A program made the position numbers and the translations under genes. DNA of 54,038 bases from a virus. Below are positions 1-7,194 of the stretch, piece by piece. Position 1 is the stretch's first letter, and each line of letters begins with the position of its first letter. The stretch covers positions 1 to 54,038 of IMG/VR virus record IMGVR_UViG_3300048590_000251; one strand, written 5' to 3'. The notes beneath the pieces were generated by a model. That model was not told the origin of the DNA and made no database searches. It saw only the letters and a list, made by a program, of their open reading frames with translations.

Positions 1-33
1 CGATTGTGGGCAGTCCAGAGGTCAGGGTTCATC

Positions 34-261
34 TCAAAACCCCTCCCTGATTGCGCGCAGATCGCTGCCTGCCTGCCGCATCGCCATGTCGAAAGCATCG
101 GCAAGGGTGCGGGCGTCGGCGGGGCCGGACGCGGGGACGGGGAGTTTCGGGGTGTAGTGGTGGTGCTGCGCGAAGCGGCAGAAGTCCTGCCAGCGGTGCA
201 GCGCGGGCCAGAGCCGCTTAACGATGGCGTCGAGGTCGGCGGTGGTCGGCAGCAGCAGCAT
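34..261 (-). CDS. small hypothetical phage protein (75 aa)
   Basis: I do not recognise a family. The ATG is chosen because an AGGAGG ribosome site sits just before it; the longer upstream reading frame is arginine-rich and looks non-coding. The product is a soluble, mostly helical protein with an aromatic centre (WPALHRWQDFCRF) and a histidine run (HHH). It is transcribed away from the integrase, as is its neighbour at 354-692, so these two could be the distal part of another leftward unit that continues past the left edge. Function unknown. Confidence 0.55.
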   Translation of the reverse strand: MLLLPTTADLDAIVKRLWPALHRWQDFCRFAQHHHYTPKLPVPASGPADARTLADAFDMAMRQAGSDLRAIREGF

Positions 262-353
262 GATGATCCTCCTTGAAAAGGCCCCGCCGGCGGGAAACGT
301 TAACCGGCGGGGCAAGTTGGCGGCGCGAGAGCAGTGACCGCGCCGCAGACGTT

Positions 354-692
354 TCAGTGGCTGTCGCTTCGGGCCGTTTTCAGATCCTCGATCCGCCGCG
401 CCAGCTTGTGTGCGACCGCCACGGCCTCGCTGCGCTTCCGGTAGGTGCCACGAAGCGGCTTCCCGACCCGCTCGGCGGCCCAGCCGATTATCCCGACGCA
501 TCCCTCCGGCATCGGGTCCGGATGCGACAAGACCCAGATCGGGCCGTATTCATCCATGTCCTCGGTGACGGTGAAACCGGGGCACCCTCGAACCTCGAAG
601 GATCTTCGCGGGGGTTCAGTGTCCGTCGATTTGCCGCTCATTTTGCCGCTCATTTTGCCGCTCATGTCCTTCATATCAGGAAGCGAGATCAA
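354..692 (-). CDS. hypothetical protein with N-terminal MSGK repeats (about 112 aa)
   Basis: Unknown function. The first TTG gives 112 residues, but the true start is uncertain because the N-terminus contains three tandem MSGK units, each with its own ATG, encoded by three 12-bp DNA repeats. The body (WVLSHPDPMPEGCVGIIGWAAERVGKPLRGTYRKRSEAVAVAHKLARRIEDL) has normal amino-acid composition and ends in a basic amphipathic helix, so it is probably coding. It is divergent from the integrase. The same 12-bp DNA repeats recur nearer the integrase, so the repeats may matter as DNA sites and be translated only incidentally. Confidence 0.5.
   Translation of the reverse strand: MISLPDMKDMSGKMSGKMSGKSTDTEPPRRSFEVRGCPGFTVTEDMDEYGPIWVLSHPDPMPEGCVGIIGWAAERVGKPLRGTYRKRSEAVAVAHKLARRIEDLKTARSDSH
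631..666. repeat. three tandem 12-bp repeats (TTGCCGCTCATT)
   Basis: Three head-to-tail copies of TTGCCGCTCATT, the last ending in G. Two related copies (TTGCTGCTCAtt/aaa) lie at 852-875 in the same orientation, just upstream of the integrase. Tandem short repeats in this position could be arm-type binding sites for the tyrosine recombinase. On the minus strand they encode MSGK units of the gene at 354-692. Confidence 0.6.
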
Positions 693-719
693 TCTATTAG
701 GATAATTTCATCAGCGGTG

Positions 720-740
720 TGGCGGACACACTGTCCGCCA
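720..740. repeat. perfect inverted repeat between the divergent genes
   Basis: Arms TGGCGGACA and TGTCCGCCA are perfectly complementary (9 bp) around a 3-base CAC centre. The element lies between the two sets of 12-bp tandem repeats and upstream of the integrase start. It could be the operator of a regulator, the core of an attachment site or an RNA hairpin; there is no T-run on either side that would make it a clear terminator. Confidence 0.55.
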
Positions 741-851
741 GCCTCAAGACTATCATCCCGAACCCCACAGCCTTGATCGCCCTTGTTTTCTTGTGGTTTC
801 GTCCACGCTATAGCACAAGACGGGCTAGATATGGTAGATATTTCTCCAACT

Positions 852-875
852 TTGCTGCTCATTTTGCTGCTCAAA
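852..875. repeat. two tandem 12-bp repeats related to those at 631-666
   Basis: Two head-to-tail copies, TTGCTGCTCATT and TTGCTGCTCAAA, differing by one transition and the last bases from the upstream array. They are 42 bases upstream of the likely integrase start. Together with 631-666 they flank the 720-740 inverted repeat, an arrangement that resembles arm sites around a core site. Confidence 0.55.
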
Positions 876-916
876 ACGCAGCGCCCAAATGCTTGCGGAA
901 TCGACAGGGACTTGCG

Positions 917-2227
917 ATGGAACAGGATGCTCAGACCACCGAACCGGCCGACATGACCATAACGCCCCGAGGCGCCGGGGGGATGCTGCACCTTCGCAAG
1001 CGGGTGCCGAAGCGATTCGCCTCGGTCGATGACCGGGCCTATGTCTGGATCAGCCTCAAGACAGACAGCCCCGAGATAGCCAGACAGAAGGCCCCCGTCG
1101 TCTGGAGCGAGATGTGCGCCGCATGGGAGGCGCGGCTCGCCGGAGATACGACAGGCGCCGAAGCCGCCTATGAGGCTGCCCGGAACCTCGCCCAGCGCCG
1201 CGGCTACCGATTCCTGTCTCCCTCCGAGATTGCCAGGCTGCCGCTGCCCGAAGTCCTCGACCGGATCGACGCGGTTCACGATCACCGCGGCCGCCCGATG
1301 AAGGCCGATGTCGGCGCGATCCTCGGTGCGGCGGCGCGACCGAAGATCACCGTCAGCGCCGCGCTGGAAACCTACTGGAAGCTGGCCGCTCCCGAGGTCG
1401 CCGGGAAGAGCCCGGATCAGATCCGGCGCTGGCGCAACCCGCGCATCAAGGCGTTCAGGAACTTCATCGACGTGATCGGGGACAAGCCCCTGGATGAGAT
1501 CACCGCCGACGACATGATCGACTTCACGACATGGTGGGGCGAGAAGATCGAGGCCGAAGGGCTGACCAGAAACAGCGGCAACAAGGATCTGGCCTATCTC
1601 GGCAGCACATGGCGCAAGGTGAACATGCGCAAGCGTCTCGGCCTGGTCCTGCCGCTCGACGGGATTTCGTTTGGCGAGGGAGAGGCGGCGCGGCGCCCGC
1701 CGTTCTCGGCCGACTGGATCAGGGACCGCCTGCTTGCTCCAGGCGCGCTGGACGGGCTGAACCCGGACGCCCGAGGCATCCTTCTCGGCATGGTCAACAC
1801 CGGCTATCGGCCCAGCGAGGGCGCCGCGCTGCGCCGCGCCCATATCCACCTGGACGACGAGACTCCCCATATCTCGATCGAGCCGGACGGGCGGCAGTTG
1901 AAGAGCCGCAATTCCCGCCGTCGCATCCCGCTGGTCGGCGTGAGCCTCGCGGCCTTCGAGGCGCACCCCGACGGCTTCCCCCGCTACTCCGACAACTCCG
2001 CGACCCTCTCGGCCACGGTCAACAAGTTCCTGCGCGAAAACGGCCTGATGGAGTCCCCGAAGCACGTCTTCTACTCGCTGCGCCACAGCTTCGAGAGCCG
2101 CATGATGAAGGCCGGGATTGACGACAGGATCAGACGAGAACTGTTCGGCCACGCCCTGAATCGGGAGCGATACGGCGAGGTCGATCTCGCCCATGCCGCC
2201 GAACTCCTGCGGGGGATCGCGCTCTGA
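917..2227 (+). CDS. int: phage integrase, tyrosine recombinase family
   Basis: Catalyses site-specific recombination between attP and attB. The C-terminal catalytic domain shows the first arginine in NTGYRPSEGAALR, the box II segment YSLRHSFESR (the usual first histidine of H-x-x-R appears replaced by tyrosine, as in several phage integrases), the LFGHA histidine and the nucleophilic tyrosine in NRERYGEV. The N-terminal half carries a core-binding SAM-like domain (KITVSAALETYWK through ADDMIDFTTWW). I chose the ATG preceded by AGGGA; the frame is open upstream to 719 but that part is low quality and covers the 12-bp repeats. Product 436 aa, normal for this family. It converges with the leftward operon, with only about 8 bases between the stop codons. 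Confidence 0.93.
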   Translation: MEQDAQTTEPADMTITPRGAGGMLHLRKRVPKRFASVDDRAYVWISLKTDSPEIARQKAPVVWSEMCAAWEARLAGDTTGAEAAYEAARNLAQRRGYRFLSPSEIARLPLPEVLDRIDAVHDHRGRPMKADVGAILGAAARPKITVSAALETYWKLAAPEVAGKSPDQIRRWRNPRIKAFRNFIDVIGDKPLDEITADDMIDFTTWWGEKIEAEGLTRNSGNKDLAYLGSTWRKVNMRKRLGLVLPLDGISFGEGEAARRPPFSADWIRDRLLAPGALDGLNPDARGILLGMVNTGYRPSEGAALRRAHIHLDDETPHISIEPDGRQLKSRNSRRRIPLVGVSLAAFEAHPDGFPRYSDNSATLSATVNKFLRENGLMESPKHVFYSLRHSFESRMMKAGIDDRIRRELFGHALNRERYGEVDLAHAAELLRGIAL

Positions 2228-2235
2228 GAGGCGCA

Positions 2236-2577
2236 TCAGAACCCGCCCTTCCGCTTGCCGGAAACGACCGTTCTGTCACGAGCCGTCCCGACATCGTAGC
2301 CAAATCTCTTCACGATATTTGTGGCTGCTGACGCATCCTCGTAAAGCCACGCGTCGCGCAGTTGCTGGATGGCGATTGCATATCGAAGCGCATCGCCACC
2401 GGCGGCGCAGGGACCGATTTCGATGCCACGATGCCACATTCTAAGCGGGTCGAATCCAGTTCCGGAGAAGGCTGTGAACTCCAGCGAAGACAAGTCCATT
2501 GCCACGGTCTCTTGCCCGACCCACCTGGGCGTAAGAAGGTGGGTGGCCCACGCCACGCTTCGGGATTCATCCGGCAT
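2236..2577 (-). CDS. hypothetical phage protein (113 aa)
   Basis: Last gene of the leftward early operon, ending almost against the integrase stop. The ATG is fixed by a GGAGGTGA ribosome site five bases upstream; it overlaps the preceding gene by 11 bases, which suggests coupling. The sequence (MPDESRSVAWATHLLTPRWVGQETVAMDLSSLEFTAF..) is mixed and globular, with no transmembrane segment and no motif I recognise. The C-terminus is basic (KRKGGF). Confidence 0.6.
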   Translation of the reverse strand: MPDESRSVAWATHLLTPRWVGQETVAMDLSSLEFTAFSGTGFDPLRMWHRGIEIGPCAAGGDALRYAIAIQQLRDAWLYEDASAATNIVKRFGYDVGTARDRTVVSGKRKGGF

Positions 2578-2773
2578 GATCGTCACCTCCGGGATGGACG
2601 GTCCCCCCATGCTCTCCCATCACCTTCAGCCCCGGAAGAAGATCACAGTTATCGTCCAGTATCTGTTGCGGGTCCGACCCATGCAGGACGATGCTATAGC
2701 GCCCGTCCGGACCGTCATATTCGCAAACCCAAGCCGTCATGCCGGGGATGCGCTGCGGCGGAGTGAAAATCAT
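2567..2773 (-). CDS. small hypothetical protein (68 aa)
   Basis: Member of the leftward operon, overlapping its upstream neighbour by four bases (ATGA), the coupling style used throughout this operon. The sequence has a compact beta-like pattern (GMTAWVCEYDGPDGRYSIVLHGSDPQQILDDNCDLLPGLKVMGE), typical of small early phage proteins of unknown role. No catalytic motif seen. Confidence 0.6.
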   Translation of the reverse strand: MIFTPPQRIPGMTAWVCEYDGPDGRYSIVLHGSDPQQILDDNCDLLPGLKVMGEHGGTVHPGGDDHAG

Positions 2774-2964
2774 CCCTCCGCCCTCTTGGCCCTGACCTTC
2801 ATCCGCGCCGCCGCAACCGGATCGCTCACCAGCGCGCTTTCGGCGGCGGCCAGTTCTTCATCCAGACGCTCGAAGATCGGCGCCAGCGCGTCATGCTCAA
2901 GCAGCAGGGCGGCGGCGCGGCGGTGCGCGAGGCGGAGACGGTCGATGCTTTCAGCGAGCGTCAT
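2770..2964 (-). CDS. small helical hypothetical protein (64 aa)
   Basis: Very short protein dominated by an amphipathic helix with heptad-like leucine spacing (ESIDRLRLAHRRAAALLLEHDALAPIFERLDEELAAAESAL), probably a coiled coil or a helical hairpin. Overlaps both neighbours by four bases (ATGA), so it is translated as part of the leftward operon. Function unknown; a small regulatory or adaptor protein is possible. Confidence 0.6.
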   Translation of the reverse strand: MTLAESIDRLRLAHRRAAALLLEHDALAPIFERLDEELAAAESALVSDPVAAARMKVRAKRAEG

Positions 2965-3344
2965 TGCACCCCCCGCAATCCCGCAATGATCGCTTCAAGC
3001 CGGCTCACCCCTTCGTTGGCACGAAGATCTTTAAGGGCCGCGTCCAACTCTTCGGAGACATCCTCGAACACTTTCCGCGCGATCCAACGGATCACCTCAT
3101 CGCGCGCCTCCTCGACACGGTAACGATGAGGCTCTGAACCGCGCCTGACAATCCTCGTCGCTCCAAGCCGGATGTCGAAGTGGTAGGTGGGGGCGTTGCT
3201 GTAATCATCCAGTTCCAGTCGCAACAGGGATTGCATGATCGGCGGCAGCAACGCGACATCCAGCGTCTTGCCGGGGGTGGATCGAACCCCTGCACGCAGA
3301 GCCGTCAGAAATCTCGGAATGAACGGGGCCGGGTTTTCCATCAC
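2961..3344 (-). CDS. hypothetical phage protein (127 aa)
   Basis: Unrecognised early protein. An N-terminal segment (PAPFIPRFLTALRAGVRSTPGKTLDVALLPPIMQSLLRLELDDY) is followed by a charged helical C-terminal half (VIRWIARKVFEDVSEELDAALKDLRANEGVSRLEAI). Four-base overlaps with both neighbours place it in the same translation-coupled operon as GapR-like and RecT. No membrane segment or cysteine cluster. Confidence 0.6.
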   Translation of the reverse strand: MMENPAPFIPRFLTALRAGVRSTPGKTLDVALLPPIMQSLLRLELDDYSNAPTYHFDIRLGATRIVRRGSEPHRYRVEEARDEVIRWIARKVFEDVSEELDAALKDLRANEGVSRLEAIIAGLRGVQ

Positions 3345-3601
3345 ATGCCCAGCGCGGCTTTATACATCTCAAGGATCGCCTCTTCCTCGGCGATGTCATC
3401 CTTGTCGCGCTTCCGGAGCGCGATCACCTTGCGCATGACCTTGGTGTCGTAGCCGCGCCCCTTGGCCTCGGCCATGACTTCCTTCTGCTGGTCGGCGATG
3501 TCCGTCTTTTCTGCGGCCAGCGCCTCGAATCTTTCGATGAACTGACGCAATTCGTCAGCGGTGACGCTGTAGGTCGCGTCGGGAATATTGGGGGTATTCA
3601 T
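3341..3601 (-). CDS. GapR-like DNA-binding protein (DUF2312 family)
   Basis: 86 residues, close to the roughly 89 of Caulobacter GapR. The whole chain matches the family pattern: VTADELRQFIERFEALAAEKTDIADQQKEVMAEAKGRGYDTKVMRKVIALRKRDK, then a helical tail EEEAILEMYKAALGM. GapR is a nucleoid-associated protein of alphaproteobacteria that clamps overtwisted DNA ahead of replication and transcription and helps type II topoisomerases; small relatives are common in alphaproteobacterial phages. The start was chosen at the ATG with AGGGAG upstream; a longer frame extends to 3670 but overlaps the neighbour out of frame. In this phage it probably supports DNA replication or rightward/leftward transcription. 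Confidence 0.85.
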   Translation of the reverse strand: MNTPNIPDATYSVTADELRQFIERFEALAAEKTDIADQQKEVMAEAKGRGYDTKVMRKVIALRKRDKDDIAEEEAILEMYKAALGM

Positions 3602-3626
3602 TCTGTTCTCCCTCTCGAAGCCTTCG

Positions 3627-3893
3627 TCACTCCGGCAGAACGCCGGACACCACCATGTCGCCGCCCGCATCCCGGACCGGCACCAGGTATTTCGTCACCG
3701 AGATTGCGCGGGTGCGGCTGGGCAGTCTCTCGATCAGCCCCTCCGACTCCAGCACGTCGAGCCCCAGAGAAACCCTGCTCTTCGACCGGACGCCCCATGC
3801 GTCCGCGATTTCGGCAAAGGACGGCCCGACACCGCGACCGGCGCGCATCAGGCGCAGCAGCGCCGCAAAGCGCCACCAGTCCAGAGTCCTCAC
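3627..3893 (-). CDS. winged-helix DNA-binding protein (88 aa)
   Basis: Small putative transcription regulator. Residues 1-60 show a winged helix-turn-helix of the LexA/MarR-like kind: LRLMRAGRGVGPSFAEIADAWGVRSKSRVSLGLDVLESEGLIERLPSRTRAISVT, with the recognition helix around SRVSLGLDVLESEGLI and a basic wing (PSRTRAISV). GTG start overlapping the upstream stop codon by four bases. A competing frame covering almost the same bases (3598-3906) lacks any recognisable fold. It sits directly upstream of the GapR-like gene, so it may tune the operon. Confidence 0.7.
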   Translation of the reverse strand: MRTLDWWRFAALLRLMRAGRGVGPSFAEIADAWGVRSKSRVSLGLDVLESEGLIERLPSRTRAISVTKYLVPVRDAGGDMVVSGVLPE

Positions 3894-4099
3894 GGCAGCC
3901 CCGCAAGGTGCAGACTGGTGGCCCCGCCGCCGATCCCCACGGCCAGGAACGCAGTTGCCGCCCAGATCAGCGCCTGTGCGCGAGCCATGGCCTCGCCCCG
4001 GCTTTCCGGGCGCATCGCGCCGGCGCGGTGCGCATGGTGCAGCGATGCCGCCAGCGCGGCCAGCCCCGCGAAAGCCGCGGAGACAGCGATAGTCGCCAT
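3890..4099 (-). CDS. small membrane protein (69 aa)
   Basis: Two alanine/glycine-rich hydrophobic stretches, near the N-terminus (ATIAVSAAFAGLAALAASL) and near the C-terminus (ALIWAATAFLAVGIGGGAT), separated by a charged loop with HHAHRAG and RPESRGEAMARAQ. It should sit in the inner membrane with two crossings. The second of two adjacent ATGs is best spaced from GGAGG; the first overlaps the HNH stop as ATGA. Role unknown; a membrane protein in an early operon could act in exclusion or host take-over. Confidence 0.6.
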   Translation of the reverse strand: MATIAVSAAFAGLAALAASLHHAHRAGAMRPESRGEAMARAQALIWAATAFLAVGIGGGATSLHLAGLP

Positions 4100-4482
4100 C
4101 ATTTCCTCCAAGCCTCCCTGATGATCCTGCCGGTGGCGCGCTCGATCACGGCGCCATTGATGCACCTCTTGAACGGCGAGGCTACGGACCCTGCCACGAT
4201 ATGCCGCGGCGCCCGGTAGGTGCCGTCGTGCTTCGCCTTCACGCGCTTCGCCTTGGCGATCTTCCGGATGTCCTTCGCAGTTTTTCCGGCGTGACATCCG
4301 ACATGCGCAGGGCGCCAGTTGTCGAACGTGTCGGCGCCACCAAGCGCGAGCGGAACGACATGCTCGACCTCGAAATCTTCGCGGGCGAGATTGATCCGAC
4401 TGCCGCAGATGTGGCACTCCCCGCCGTGCGCGTGATGCACGGCGAGGCGTTGCTTCTTCGTGAGGCGGCGACGGTCAGACAC
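4099..4482 (-). CDS. HNH endonuclease
   Basis: 127-residue nuclease of the HNH/McrA fold. The zinc and metal-binding pattern is visible: CHICG, then EVEHVVPLALGGADTFDNWRPAHVGCHAGKT, giving the H (EHV), N (DNW) and H (GCH) positions plus a CxxC...CxxxK-type zinc site. The remainder is basic (KKQRLAVHHAHGGE; IRKIAKAKRVKAKHDG), suited to DNA binding. It lies between RecT and a small membrane protein in the leftward operon, so it is more likely a recombination or host-DNA-degradation enzyme than the packaging-associated HNH, which normally sits beside the terminase. Confidence 0.88.
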   Translation of the reverse strand: MSDRRRLTKKQRLAVHHAHGGECHICGSRINLAREDFEVEHVVPLALGGADTFDNWRPAHVGCHAGKTAKDIRKIAKAKRVKAKHDGTYRAPRHIVAGSVASPFKRCINGAVIERATGRIIREAWRK

Positions 4483-5605
4483 CGAGCGACCCCTGTTCCT
4501 CTTCGCTACCGCCGGTGTCTTCTCCGTTCAGGAGAAAAGCATCGGCCTCCTCCATCAGACGACCGTGAAGCGCCGGATCGGCGGCCTTCATCCGATCCAG
4601 GGTTTCGGACCTGTCTTCCAGATCCACGGCCGGATCGGCGCCATCCATCCATCCTGCGACAAGCATCTCATAGAAGGCGGTCCAGTCCTCGGCATCGGCC
4701 TTCGTGTTGGGCTTCTGTCCGGCTTGCGTCTTTTCTTCCGGTTTCGGCTTTGCCGCAGTCTTCCGCTCGGCCGGCGGCGCAACCTTTCGCTCCGGTTCCG
4801 GGTCGGGCTGGACCTCACCCGTCACCTCATCAAAGTCACCCTCGATCGTCATGTCATCGAGCGGGTTATAGCCGGGCTCCGGCAGAGTGTTCGCCCCGGC
4901 GCGCTCGTCGGCCCGGATCGCGGCCAGGAACTCGTTCGCCATCGGCATTTCGCCGGCATTCGCCAGCGCCCGCAGCGCGGTCTTTGCCGCCATCCTGTCG
5001 GTATGGGTGTGCCAAGGACTCTTGGCGGTCTTCCCGTATTTGACCGCCGACTGCCAGCCCTGCGACTGATCGCGGGTTTTCAGAACCTGCGCCCATGGCA
5101 GGACCGTGAAGGCTTCGCCATCACGCAGCTTCACGTAGCAATAGGCGTGCGTCGGCTTTCCCAGCCGCGGGCCGGGCTTGTGCCGAAGGTGAACGCCCGA
5201 GCCATATTCGTAGGTCCAGAGGTCATCATCGCTGTAGACGACATCGGAATGGATCGACACCACCGAGGGGTGGCGCCGTGCCAGATCGGCCATGCCCTTG
5301 TAGCCGATGACGAAGGTGCATTCCTTGCCGTAGGGGATAAGGAAGGCGTGCTGCTGGACCGTGTTCGGCTCCAGACCCAGAGTCGCGCACTGGATCATGG
5401 CGTTGAACACGCTCATCGGGTCGCAATCCCCGATCTTCGGGGTGCGGCGCAGGGCTTCGATGGTCAGCTTGACCAGCTTGTCGGCACCAAGCTGCTTGGT
5501 GGCGATGGAGGCAAGGCGCGTCTCGGCCTCCTTGTTGACCAGCAGTTGCCGGACATTCTGAACCTGGCGCAGAGGCAGCGCCTCGACCGTGGAAAGATCG
5601 CTCAC
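4475..5605 (-). CDS. recT: RecT-family single-strand annealing protein
   Basis: Phage recombinase that anneals complementary single strands during homologous recombination and replication. Residues 1-235 carry the RecT/Bet core, with the hallmark segments KLTIEALRRTP, SVFNAMIQCATLGLEPNTVQQHAFLIPYG, CTFVIGYKGMADLARRHPSV and MAAKTALRALANAGEMP. The last about 140 residues are an acidic, lysine/proline-rich tail (DFDEVTGEVQPDPEPE; AKPKPEEKTQ) ending in an acidic GEDTGGSEEE patch, possibly for SSB or partner docking. It overlaps HNH and the coiled-coil gene by four to eight bases. No recognisable YqaJ/lambda-Exo partner nuclease occurs in the operon. Confidence 0.93.
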   Translation of the reverse strand: MSDLSTVEALPLRQVQNVRQLLVNKEAETRLASIATKQLGADKLVKLTIEALRRTPKIGDCDPMSVFNAMIQCATLGLEPNTVQQHAFLIPYGKECTFVIGYKGMADLARRHPSVVSIHSDVVYSDDDLWTYEYGSGVHLRHKPGPRLGKPTHAYCYVKLRDGEAFTVLPWAQVLKTRDQSQGWQSAVKYGKTAKSPWHTHTDRMAAKTALRALANAGEMPMANEFLAAIRADERAGANTLPEPGYNPLDDMTIEGDFDEVTGEVQPDPEPERKVAPPAERKTAAKPKPEEKTQAGQKPNTKADAEDWTAFYEMLVAGWMDGADPAVDLEDRSETLDRMKAADPALHGRLMEEADAFLLNGEDTGGSEEEQGSLGV

Positions 5606-6336
5606 GCGATGGACTCCTTTTCCTTGACGATGAAGCCGGGGATCTGCTTGCGTCCCTCCTTCGAGCGGATTTCGGCGGTGGCCAGGCGCTCCAGAACCGC
5701 AACCACTTCCGGATGGTCGCGGAACTGCATGAAGGCGAGGCTGGCGTTGTCGATCACGGCGAAGCGCATCGTGCGCAAGGCCATGGTCCGGCCGCCGCCG
5801 GTCGCGGATTGCACGTTGGTCTTCACCGGGCGGGCGGCCGCCTTGGCGGCCTTCTCGGCCTCCTTCGCGGCCGCTTCAGCCTCGGCCTGTCCGACGACAT
5901 CGTTTCGGGCCTGTGCCTCGCTCGCAAGGCGTGCGGCCTCTGCGGCGGCTTCAGCGGCGGCTCTCTGTTCGGCCATCCGCCTTTCTTCCGCCGCGCGCCG
6001 CTCCCGCGTCGCGAAGTCCGCCAGTTTCGGGCTGGTCTTCGACACCAGCAGATCGAGCGGCGCGATCAGGCGGGCGAAACTCTCCTGCACCGCCTTCGCC
6101 GCCTCATCGAAAGGTTTCTTCGCGGCGACGCGGGCGGCATCGACCTCCTTTTTCAGCGCCTTGGCGCCACTCAGGAAATCCGCAAGCAGGGATGCCTGTT
6201 CCGCATCCTCGATCGAGGCGACCTCGATCCACGCCGCGCCCTTGTCGGCATAGTCGTAGACCTTCCGGGCGATTTCCGCGGGCGGCGTCGTTACCGGGGG
6301 CATGTTGTGCCCGATGCCGGGCGTGAGTTCATTCAT
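5602..6336 (-). CDS. coiled-coil protein encoded with RecT (244 aa)
   Basis: Central long alanine/glutamate/arginine coiled coil (residues about 65-165: KKEVDAARVAAKKPFDEAAKAV through AEAEAAAKEAEKAAKAAARP), flanked by an N-terminal glycine/proline segment and a C-terminal globular part (MALRTMRFAVIDNASLAFMQFRDHPEVVAVLERLATAEIR). This layout matches hypothetical proteins that commonly accompany phage RecT genes, but no enzymatic motif is visible. It is immediately upstream of RecT with a four-base overlap, so it may be a recombination accessory factor. Confidence 0.7.
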   Translation of the reverse strand: MNELTPGIGHNMPPVTTPPAEIARKVYDYADKGAAWIEVASIEDAEQASLLADFLSGAKALKKEVDAARVAAKKPFDEAAKAVQESFARLIAPLDLLVSKTSPKLADFATRERRAAEERRMAEQRAAAEAAAEAARLASEAQARNDVVGQAEAEAAAKEAEKAAKAAARPVKTNVQSATGGGRTMALRTMRFAVIDNASLAFMQFRDHPEVVAVLERLATAEIRSKEGRKQIPGFIVKEKESIA

Positions 6337-6338
6337 GG

Positions 6339-6692
6339 TCAGGCGTCCTTCCTGCTGGTTTTCTGTTCGAGGAGCGCGATTTCGAGCGTCAGCAGCGACA
6401 ACCTGTTCTCCAGGCTTTCGGCCGCATCGAGTTCGACCGGAACACGGCCCCGCAGGGCGCGCAGGATTGTCGCGCGGCTATGCCGCCGGCCGATCAGATC
6501 GCGGATCTCGCTGATCGGAAAGCCGCAGTCCCGCATCCGAAGGATGAAGGTGATCCGCTCGACCTGTTCCTCGTTGTAAATCCGGGACGTGCCGCGCCGC
6601 TCCGGCGCAAGAAGCCCCTGATCCTCGTAGAAGCGCAGAGCCCTCGCGGTCACGTCGAAGCGGCCACGCACCTGCTGAATGGTCAGGCCCAT
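6339..6692 (-). CDS. MerR-family transcription regulator
   Basis: 117 residues: an N-terminal MerR winged HTH (LTIQQVRGRFDVTARALRFYEDQGLLAPERRGTSRIYNEEQVERITFILRMRDCGFPISEIRDLI) followed by a predicted dimerisation helix (ESLENRLSLLTLEIALLEQ). The typical YED-GLL-P-R-x-x-R-Y signature of the family is intact. There is no cysteine-rich effector loop, so it is not an obvious metal sensor. MerR proteins twist promoters with long spacers; the target here is not known. It is the second gene of the leftward operon, so it may act on phage late or lysogeny promoters. Confidence 0.85.
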   Translation of the reverse strand: MGLTIQQVRGRFDVTARALRFYEDQGLLAPERRGTSRIYNEEQVERITFILRMRDCGFPISEIRDLIGRRHSRATILRALRGRVPVELDAAESLENRLSLLTLEIALLEQKTSRKDA

Positions 6693-7078
6693 GCCGACCT
6701 CCTTGGCTGCACGATGGTTCTGGTCAGGTCGATCTGGGCGTGAGTGGCGGCCATCGCTGCGGCGCTGCCATGCAGATCGACCAGCGCGATATAGGCATCC
6801 CGACTTATCGCGGTGCAGTAGGGCCAGACCCAGACAGGATCGACGGCGTTCCCGAGCCAGTCAGCCCGGACCTCTTCCGGCGCAACCAGTTCTCCAGTCA
6901 TCGGGTCGATGTCCTGGTCAAGCCAGATGCGGACCGGGACGAACGGGCCATCCTTGACGAACCGCCGCCGATACCAGCCTACCTCTGGCTCATCCTCGAA
7001 CCTTGGCGGGCGCAGGCCCGCGATGGTGGCTCGGTGCCACGCAAGTTGCGTTTCGATGGAGGTGGGTTGCCGTATCAT
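6683..7078 (-). CDS. hypothetical early protein (131 aa)
   Basis: First gene of the leftward operon, immediately downstream of its promoter region. Soluble, with aromatic and acidic segments (RFEDEPEVGWYRRRFVKDGPFVPVRIWLDQDIDPMTGELVAPEEVRADWLGNAVDPVWVWPYC). The pattern is that of a small beta-rich hypothetical protein of alphaproteobacterial phages; no active site seen. Overlaps the MerR-type gene by 10 bases. Confidence 0.65.
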   Translation of the reverse strand: MIRQPTSIETQLAWHRATIAGLRPPRFEDEPEVGWYRRRFVKDGPFVPVRIWLDQDIDPMTGELVAPEEVRADWLGNAVDPVWVWPYCTAISRDAYIALVDLHGSAAAMAATHAQIDLTRTIVQPRRSAWA

Positions 7079-7165
7079 CGGACGTTCCGTCCGATCCTGA
7101 GCGTCATCCTGACAGTCACCGGCAGTCTCCCGAAGATGGCAAAGCGTTCAAGCGCGCCCTACCCT

Positions 7166-7194
7166 CCGGTAAATGGACTTTTCTCCCTAGTCAA
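7166..7194 (-). promoter_or_regulatory. candidate promoter of the leftward early operon
   Basis: On the minus strand TTGACT (-35) is followed by a 17-base spacer and TACCGG (-10, weak match). The first leftward start codon is about 90 bases further on. A GAGTATTCTC decamer directly abuts the -35. Confidence 0.4.

Noticed and set aside
719-916. Upstream extension of the integrase frame
   Set aside because: The sequence is low in protein-like features, covers the 12-bp repeats, and a well-spaced ribosome site marks the internal ATG at 917.
689-2236. 515-codon minus-strand frame opposite the integrase
   Set aside because: The integrase carries clear catalytic motifs in the other strand; this frame has none.
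3598-3906. 102-codon minus-strand frame overlapping the winged-helix gene
   Set aside because: It has no recognisable fold and overlaps the better-supported winged-helix protein in another frame.
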